Assembly (NCBI GenBank): GCA_019155205.2
Contig: JAHNZQ020000004.1
Coordinates: 2,711,447 to 2,775,446 of the forward strand
Direction: 5' to 3'
DNA length: 64,000 nucleotides
Origin: Gracilaria vermiculophylla
Lineage: Eukaryota > Rhodophyta > Florideophyceae > Gracilariales > Gracilariaceae
Part shown: positions 58,579 to 64,000 of the stretch, piece by piece
How the letters are laid out: the number at the start of each line of letters is the position of its first letter
How positions within the stretch are numbered: position 1 is the stretch's first letter
Made by a program: the position numbers and the translations under genes
The notes under the pieces: model-generated
Database searches by the model: none
What the model was told of the DNA's origin: nothing
What the model saw: only the letters and a program-made list of their open reading frames with translations

Positions 58579-61450
58579 ACTGGTTTCTGACTTGAAAGGC
58601 CTGTATTCTACAGAAATAACAAGAGTGCTATCAGAAAAGTATGGTTAGTTTGCGCATATTGGAACCCAACAGTGGAATTATTGTTTAAGGTAATAGGGAA
58701 GTGGAGAGAACTCACCCCCTAACTACTCCTATATGCAATCCTCGGAACCCTGAATGAAACCCCTTACAAGACCTTCATAGAACCATTTCTGTTGGTGGGT
58801 GCAGCACACGCAGCGCTCCCCACGAAACGGCCGTCAGAGTGGAGAACTCTAAGAGTCCCCTTAGAAATACCAGCTACGCTGTGGAGCGTTTCAGGAATCG
58901 TATCAGGAGAGTGCACCATCGTGGGCAAGCAAAATCGCTTTCGACACTTCTGAAGGACGGCAATGTGGACAATGAAGATCCACACTAGGCATCGCAGCTG
59001 CCACCTCAGGAAACATAGGTACGGAGACACCCGGAAGCTAACTCCGTCTTGGAGTTATTAGCCCCGGGTCTTACGGACTGGCACCCGAATGAGCTGGTCG
59101 AAGAAATTTCTGCAGATGTTGAGGGAAATTTTGGGGCGCGCCACCACGCTCTTGTAAAGGAAACTGTACAAGAGATTTCTCACCGTGACATGGATGCTTT
59201 GATGGATCTACATCTCTTTCTAGAGGTTATTTCAGGTATTTTTTGCAAAGATGTTTGTTCCTAAACCGCGCAACTATTCCCTGCAGCAGCGTTTCATAGT
59301 CATTCTTCCATACAGGAGAGTTTCACTTTATCAACACCAAGGATAGCCCCGGGTGGAAAAGTACAGGATACTGGAGCTCCCCACGCCATAGGATGAAAGG
59401 ATCCTGTGGTAGGAAGAAGGAGTCAGTAATATTGCTATAAATCGTCTGGAACTGTCGCCTAGCGAAGGAGGACACGATACCGGTCTCGAAGTACTTCACA
59501 CGCGGAGAGAAAAACAGGACAGTCTTTAGGAAAATCACGATAATGGGGATATTTTCAGCCTTTCAGACAACCTTAAAGAAAGACGACGAAAGAAAAGGCG
59601 GCAGAAAAGCAGAAAGCAAGACACCGATTTGGAGAGAAGCTCAGGTTCTGAATTCATGAGCAGCTCCAGCTTGGAGGAAAACATACCTCCCAAAGAAAGA
59701 TGCAAGAGGATCAAGAAGGTCGTCCCGCTTCATTACCTCTTTGCCAAAGATGTAGTTTATGATACCTACCGCAAAATTTATCGCCCTTCTTTCTACGACG
59801 CGTCAGTCGAGAGAGGACTTACCGAAATCGAGCGCCACATAGATTTTTAGATGAAGAAGCATTTTTCCTCAGGTTAAGACCCCATTTCGGTGTTCCATTT
59901 CCTAATACGTTTCTGTTCGGCGTGTAATACCAATGTTTTCCATGAAGGTGCCCCCTTCTGTTGATTTTAGTTCTACCCCATAGATCAAGAACATTCGTAG
60001 GTGCACTTCCTCCTAACAGGGCAGAGCATCAATATGGATGGTCCTGGGACGAAGATCTTGACAACAAACCTAAGATAGTGAATTTCATGCTTAAAAGGTA
60101 CGCAGGGGATGAGATGAAATCTGATGCTCAGACTGAACGCACCTTCTATAGGTAGAACATGGGAATGACCAAAACGTAGTTCTCAAAGAGGCTGCGGACG
60201 TTCGCCTCAAAATGCGGGAACGTATAATCTGACCGTCTGCTGAAGTCATTATTTGTTAGGGGATGCATGCCATCGTTCCGTGACAGGGTACCTATTCATA
60301 TGACAACGCACTCGAAGACAATCGTTACGGAGCTATAAATTTTTGCAGAGTCCTACAAGAATACCTATCGTTACGCTCGCTGCAGCCACGCTGCACTTTT
60401 GGGCAACCCAATAAGACTTACGGAACCATCGGGTGACCGCCCTTAGATTGGACTACAGCAGCGCAGGGGATATCAACAAGCTCACGCTCGATGCTAAGCA
60501 GGATTCCTTTGCTTTAACACAAGTTCCATCACAGATAGTACCGTCTAGGACGAAGATAACCTCTTCTTCTCTCCCGTACGCCTCAACAGGATCCTACAGG
60601 GACACCCGACTCGCCAACTATCCGGGATACCCACCGCCTTGCATAATATGCTTCTGTCAAAAGCCAGTACACTCCACTACTCTCCCCCCGTGAATGAAGG
60701 CCACCAATCTGCAGGAGCGGGAGAAAATTTTCCAGAACCTGAAGGACACATCAACAAAGGGTGGAAGTTATAGAACCGCGTATAGCGATGTACGATCCCC
60801 TCAAGGATAGTACGGTACCCGCGCTCTAGTAGCAATGCAGCCTGTCCCACTCACACATGCGCCACCAGGGCACGGGCAAGTACCTAAAGAGGTTGCATTC
60901 GAAATTAACACGACGCGTCCCGATGCACAACGGCAGCAGCCGTCCTCCACCGGAACTCCGATCCCGTCCAACCTTGATGCCACTCACAATCATGCAAAGA
61001 GGGTCTGAATGGCTCCTTACCGTCGAGCCTTTGCCGAACAGAGGCCACCTCTAGGAAAAGGGGAGAGGACATATGCACGGTCGACTCAGAATCGGCGGAC
61101 TCCCCAATCTATTTGGACCGATTCGACACTTTTGAGGACTCATTTTGTGAGCTCTGCCAGGTGAAGGATAAGGTATTTGCCTCTCTCGGATGTTCTCCAC
61201 TGGCATCCACAACTTTATGCGCTATCCTCGACACTGGGGCTGGCCCCAACCTGGCGCACGTGGGAGTGCTTTTGTGGTTTGCTCTTGGATCCCTGAGGGC
61301 TGGCAAGCTCCCCACGGTAGGAGATGCATTGCGTTGAGCATTGAAAATCCGTAGAGCTTTACCCCTGATTTTTTGGTTGGGCTCCTTGTATACGAAGATG
61401 CTTCTTGAGTAGTAGCAAGTTCGTTGTGGTACGAGACGCGTTGCGTCGAG
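58026..61450 (+). mobile_element. family A copy (5' part), truncated by a copia insertion
   Basis: 5' LTR 58026-58578 (553 bp). Gag remnants run from about 58750 to 60700: KELVEEISADVEGNF-like sequence near 59090, a basic RRRKKRRQKSRKQ stretch near 59585, LEENIPPKERCKRIKKVV near 59675, and CIICFCQKPVHSTTL near 60640. The protease frame 61113-61337 has an intact AILDTGAGPNLAH. Homology stops at 61450, where the copia LTR begins. The gag Ser codon TCA at about 59229 corresponds to the TAA shared by two other copies. Confidence 0.85.
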
Positions 61451-62012
61451 TGTTGGATAAAGTGACTGTGCTGTCACTGACAACTAAATGTTCCGGAGAC
61501 CATTGGCTGTGTTGAATGTTGACTCTGTGTGGTACACGTGAGCAGCTGTGCTATTCGGCACGTTGTTCTTTACCATATGGTTTCCAGGTGTAAACATTGC
61601 ATACTCAGCTTAATGTAAACCAGATATGGTCTTGTGTAATGTGCCTCGTCATGGTAACTATATACAAACATTGCTGTATGGACACGAGTGGTGGCGAAAT
61701 ACAGAGGATGTAAGGTGGTTGAGTGAATTTGTGCATTGTCATGGTCTCGTGAGTGTACGGAACTGTCATGCCTTGTTGTGCCTTGGTGTTGTAAGCATTA
61801 TTGAAATGTGACTAGTACATTTATGTCATGTTACAATATGATTGGTAGTATTGAGTGTCTCGCCTTTGTAGTGTAATTTCTGATGCAACCGAGTCGGTGC
61901 GACTGAGCCACTATATAAATCGTGGTCGAGGCACCTCCAAGTAAATCCAAGCCAGAGCTGGCGAACATTCTTAATATCCATCCAACCTTCCCTTGCCTCT
62001 CTGACCTCCAAT
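61451..62012 (+). repeat. 5' LTR of the copia element (562 bp)
   Basis: Starts TGTTGGATAA and ends CCAAT just before the primer site. Same length and sequence family as the solo LTR at 42377-42938. A TATA box (TATATAAAT) is at 61912-61920. Confidence 0.9.
61912..61920 (+). promoter_or_regulatory. TATA box in the copia LTR
   Basis: TATATAAAT lies about 90 bases before the LTR end; the diverged solo LTR at 34992-35490 keeps TATATATGG at the matching place. It probably drives element transcription. Confidence 0.55.
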
Positions 62013-62028
62013 GGGTTATGGGCCCAGC
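62013..62028 (+). promoter_or_regulatory. copia primer binding site (half-tRNA iMet)
   Basis: GGGTTATGGGCCCAGC directly after the LTR is complementary to the anticodon arm of initiator tRNA-Met (GCTGGGCCCATAACCC). Drosophila copia primes from the same internal tRNA region. Confidence 0.85.
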
Positions 62029-63150
62029 CCCGCTGACCTCTGCCGCTATCCTTTGTGTATCGCCGCTCTGCCTCACCGCAGTTCACCTGCGTTGCTCCTT
62101 CGTTCTCTCCGTCGTTTCGTTGCGTCTGGTGTGTTGATAGTATCGTTGGTTGGTGTTGTAATTTTTCTTTCGGTCTCGCGTTCCTCCATGAGGGCGTTGT
62201 GTTGGTAGTATTTCGACGTTGGTGTTGCCGTTTAATCGTGTTCGGGTTATCGTTGTCGCCGGTGTTTGTCGATCGCTTCTCCTTTTGTTTGGTCTCCCTC
62301 TGTTCTTGTTATTGGGATCCCCGCGTCGTGTTTGCGGGCTCTGATCCGAGAGGTTGAGGACCGTATTTCTGTTGGAGTCTGGGCACTATCGTGTTGTGTC
62401 TCAGCAGTTTGTGTGAAATCTGGGATTTGTGATTCCCAGTTTGTGTGTTTTGTGTCATCACTTGGTGATCAGTGCGACGAGCGGTTGATCCGCAGTACAC
62501 TGGGTGATTCCTGGTACTGCGAGGACGTTAGCCTGGCGACCTGATCTAAAGCAGGTGTTAGTTTCAAGCGTGCTTCCCACCGGTTCTACTTTTGTAGGGC
62601 GGATAATGGTGTTGGTCGAAAGACCTGGCGAGTACCGCCGGATCACCTGTGGACGGGTTGTCATGGCGTACTGCACTTTATTGGTGTTAATCTGTGTGAG
62701 AACCTGACTTTGGGTCGGGTGCTTGGATTGTTGCGAACGATACCCATAACGAGCTTTTGATCCGGGGACCCAGGTCTTCCGGGGAGGCGACGTGTCACAA
62801 GCTTACCCCCTGTGAAGCCGCGAGCTACCTTTGTTAGTTCTCGTCTGCAGCGTACCGTGGGGTCAAAGTAGCTTCAGTTTGAGGTTGCGCAAGTTCTTGC
62901 AAGAGACCAGAGAAGGCTAACTTGGTGAAGACATATCTTTGGTCATTAACCGTCCTCTGGAAGTCTCGTAAAGAGCGACGCACCTCCTCCTTGAGCGTAG
63001 GAGGAGGCCGACAGAAGAAAGCGCTTTCTACCCGAAAGAGCTCCCGGGGTCAGAGATCTGACCTCTAGGGTGCGCGGATTGCTGCTGGTGATCCTGCCTG
63101 TGCCATCCGTCTATTGATCTTATTCGTTTTTGTTTGTTATTTTTTGTTTG
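62029..63150 (+). other. copia leader without a clear gag
   Basis: About 1.1 kb with no frame longer than about 100 codons and no recognised Gag motifs. Either gag lies in or beyond the gap, or this is an unusually long leader, or the region has been replaced. Confidence 0.5.
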
Positions 63151-63154
63151 TTGA

Positions 63155-63298
63155 TTGTTGTTTGTTGTTTGTTGTTTGTTGTTTGTTGTTTGTTGTTTGT
63201 TGTTTGTTGTTTGTTGTTTGTTGTTTGTTGTTTGTTGTTTGTTGTTTGTTGTTTGTTGTTTGTTGTTTGTTGTTTGTTGTTTGTTGTTTGTTGTTTGT
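63155..63298 (+). repeat. heptanucleotide microsatellite (TTTGTTG)n
   Basis: About 20 nearly perfect copies of TTTGTTG run straight into the 100-N gap, which probably exists because the array could not be assembled. The true length is unknown. Confidence 0.95.
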
Positions 63299-63398
63299 NN
63301 NNNNNNNNNNNNNNNNNNNNNNNNNNNNNNNNNNNNNNNNNNNNNNNNNNNNNNNNNNNNNNNNNNNNNNNNNNNNNNNNNNNNNNNNNNNNNNNNNN

Positions 63399-64000
63399 TA
63401 CTGTTGTGTTCGACAAGCACAAGGTATGTGTGTACAAGGGTTCTGCTCTGATTGCACAAGGACGCCGTGTCAAAGGCCTTTACTACCTCTGTACGGCAGT
63501 TTCACACCTTGCTGATTGGGACAGCGCACTCGTATCCGACCTGTCGATCTTGCATGCTCGTATGGCTCACGTGAATGTTGGAGGCATTAAGCAAATGGCT
63601 CGCGATGGCGTTGTGTCAGGGCTTAATATGGATGTGGCACAGAATCTGAATGTATGCAACTCTTGTGTTATAGGCAAGTCTACCCACGTGGCGACTCCCA
63701 AGCAAGGGGAGGAGCGCGCAACCAAGCTGTCGGACCTTGTTCACTCGGACATTTCTGGTCCATGGGAGGTGGGATCTTTGGGTTGCTCGCTCTACTTTGT
63801 AACATTTATCGACGATCACAGCCGGTAATGCTTCCTGTACATGCTCAAGACCAAGAGTGAGGCGTTCCAGATGTTCGTGAAATGGCTTAAGTTTATTCAA
63901 AACCAAATTGGTACTCAAATCAAAACCATTACTACCAATGAGTGCGTACTTCGTGGGCTACGAACGGACAATGGTGATGAGTACATCTCAAACAAATTTG
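63399..64000 (+). pseudogene. copia integrase (partial), with one premature stop
   Basis: The frame from the gap edge reads GAG-pre-integrase sequence (HARMAHVNVGGIKQMARDGVV), the zinc-binding end CNSCVIGKS, then the integrase core: LVHSDISGPWEV (first catalytic Asp) and FVTFIDDHSR. A TAA follows at 63826-63828, after which the same frame continues CFLYMLKTKSEAFQ and RGLRTDNGDEYISN (second Asp) to the end of the window. The single stop sits where Tyr or another residue is usual, so this copy is only lightly damaged compared with the Ty3/gypsy copies. It would insert the element's cDNA. Confidence 0.85.

Larger units (their letters stand above)
61451..64000 (+). mobile_element. Ty1/copia retrotransposon, 5' part (runs off the window)
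   Basis: 5' LTR 61451-62012, a half-tRNA primer site, a leader of more than 1.1 kb without a long frame, a 7-bp microsatellite running into a 100-N gap, then copia-type integrase on the plus strand. It interrupts a family A protease relic. The 3' part lies outside the window. Confidence 0.85.

Noticed and set aside
63080..63100. Start of an 18S rRNA gene (TGGTGATCCTGCC resemblance)
   Set aside because: The match is short and imperfect, and what follows is not rRNA.
63155..63298. CRISPR-like array
   Set aside because: The units are 7 bp with no spacers; it is a simple microsatellite.

Overview
The window reads as nuclear DNA of a eukaryotic alga or other protist. The best guess is a red alga of the Chondrus type: long, nearly intronless genes lie in small clusters between islands of nested, decayed LTR retrotransposons and cut-and-paste DNA transposons. 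The organism is inferred from style only; nothing here proves it. There are two 100-N gaps (14002-14101 and 63299-63398), the standard size for gaps of unknown length.

Host genes occupy about 1.3-11.9 kb, both on the minus strand. (1) 1346-2611 encodes a secreted AA15-like copper polysaccharide monooxygenase with a C-terminal six-cysteine, cystine-knot-like module. (2) 5063-11820 encodes a predicted protein of about 2005 residues. It has importin-alpha-type armadillo repeats, then ten ankyrin repeats and a long helical region, and is split by one predicted intron of 740 bp.

Everything else is mobile DNA. Tc1/mariner relics sit at 230-932, 12593-13857, 14750-16031, 19841-31961 (split in two) and 31964-33231. 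A piggyBac-like element (16054-19836) has terminal inverted repeats with built-in palindromes. It carries a decayed transposase and, converging on it, a decayed gene whose C-terminus resembles the P2X7 'ballast' domain. The main Ty3/gypsy family ('family A', LTR 553 bp) appears as a complete copy at 20225-31066 with TSD AAAAC, two truncated plus-strand copies (33501-36373 and 58026-61450), a minus-strand copy broken by an insert (about 38.5-50.3 kb), and a solo LTR (54294-54848). Relics of two further Ty3/gypsy types lie at 50.4-51.9 kb and 52.0-57.5 kb. A Ty1/copia element starts at 61451 and runs off the window; solo LTRs of its family lie at 34992-35490 and 42377-42938.

The most novel item is a long ORF of about 625 codons on the antisense strand of family A, between integrase and the 3' LTR. 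It is conserved at protein level in two diverged copies and matches no family I recognise. The module is bracketed by two polypurine tracts sharing an identical 13-mer. Also notable is a 309-bp TRIM (miniature LTR retrotransposon) with 79-bp LTRs and a half-tRNA-iMet primer site, sitting inside the gag of the complete family A copy, which itself sits inside a Tc1/mariner element.
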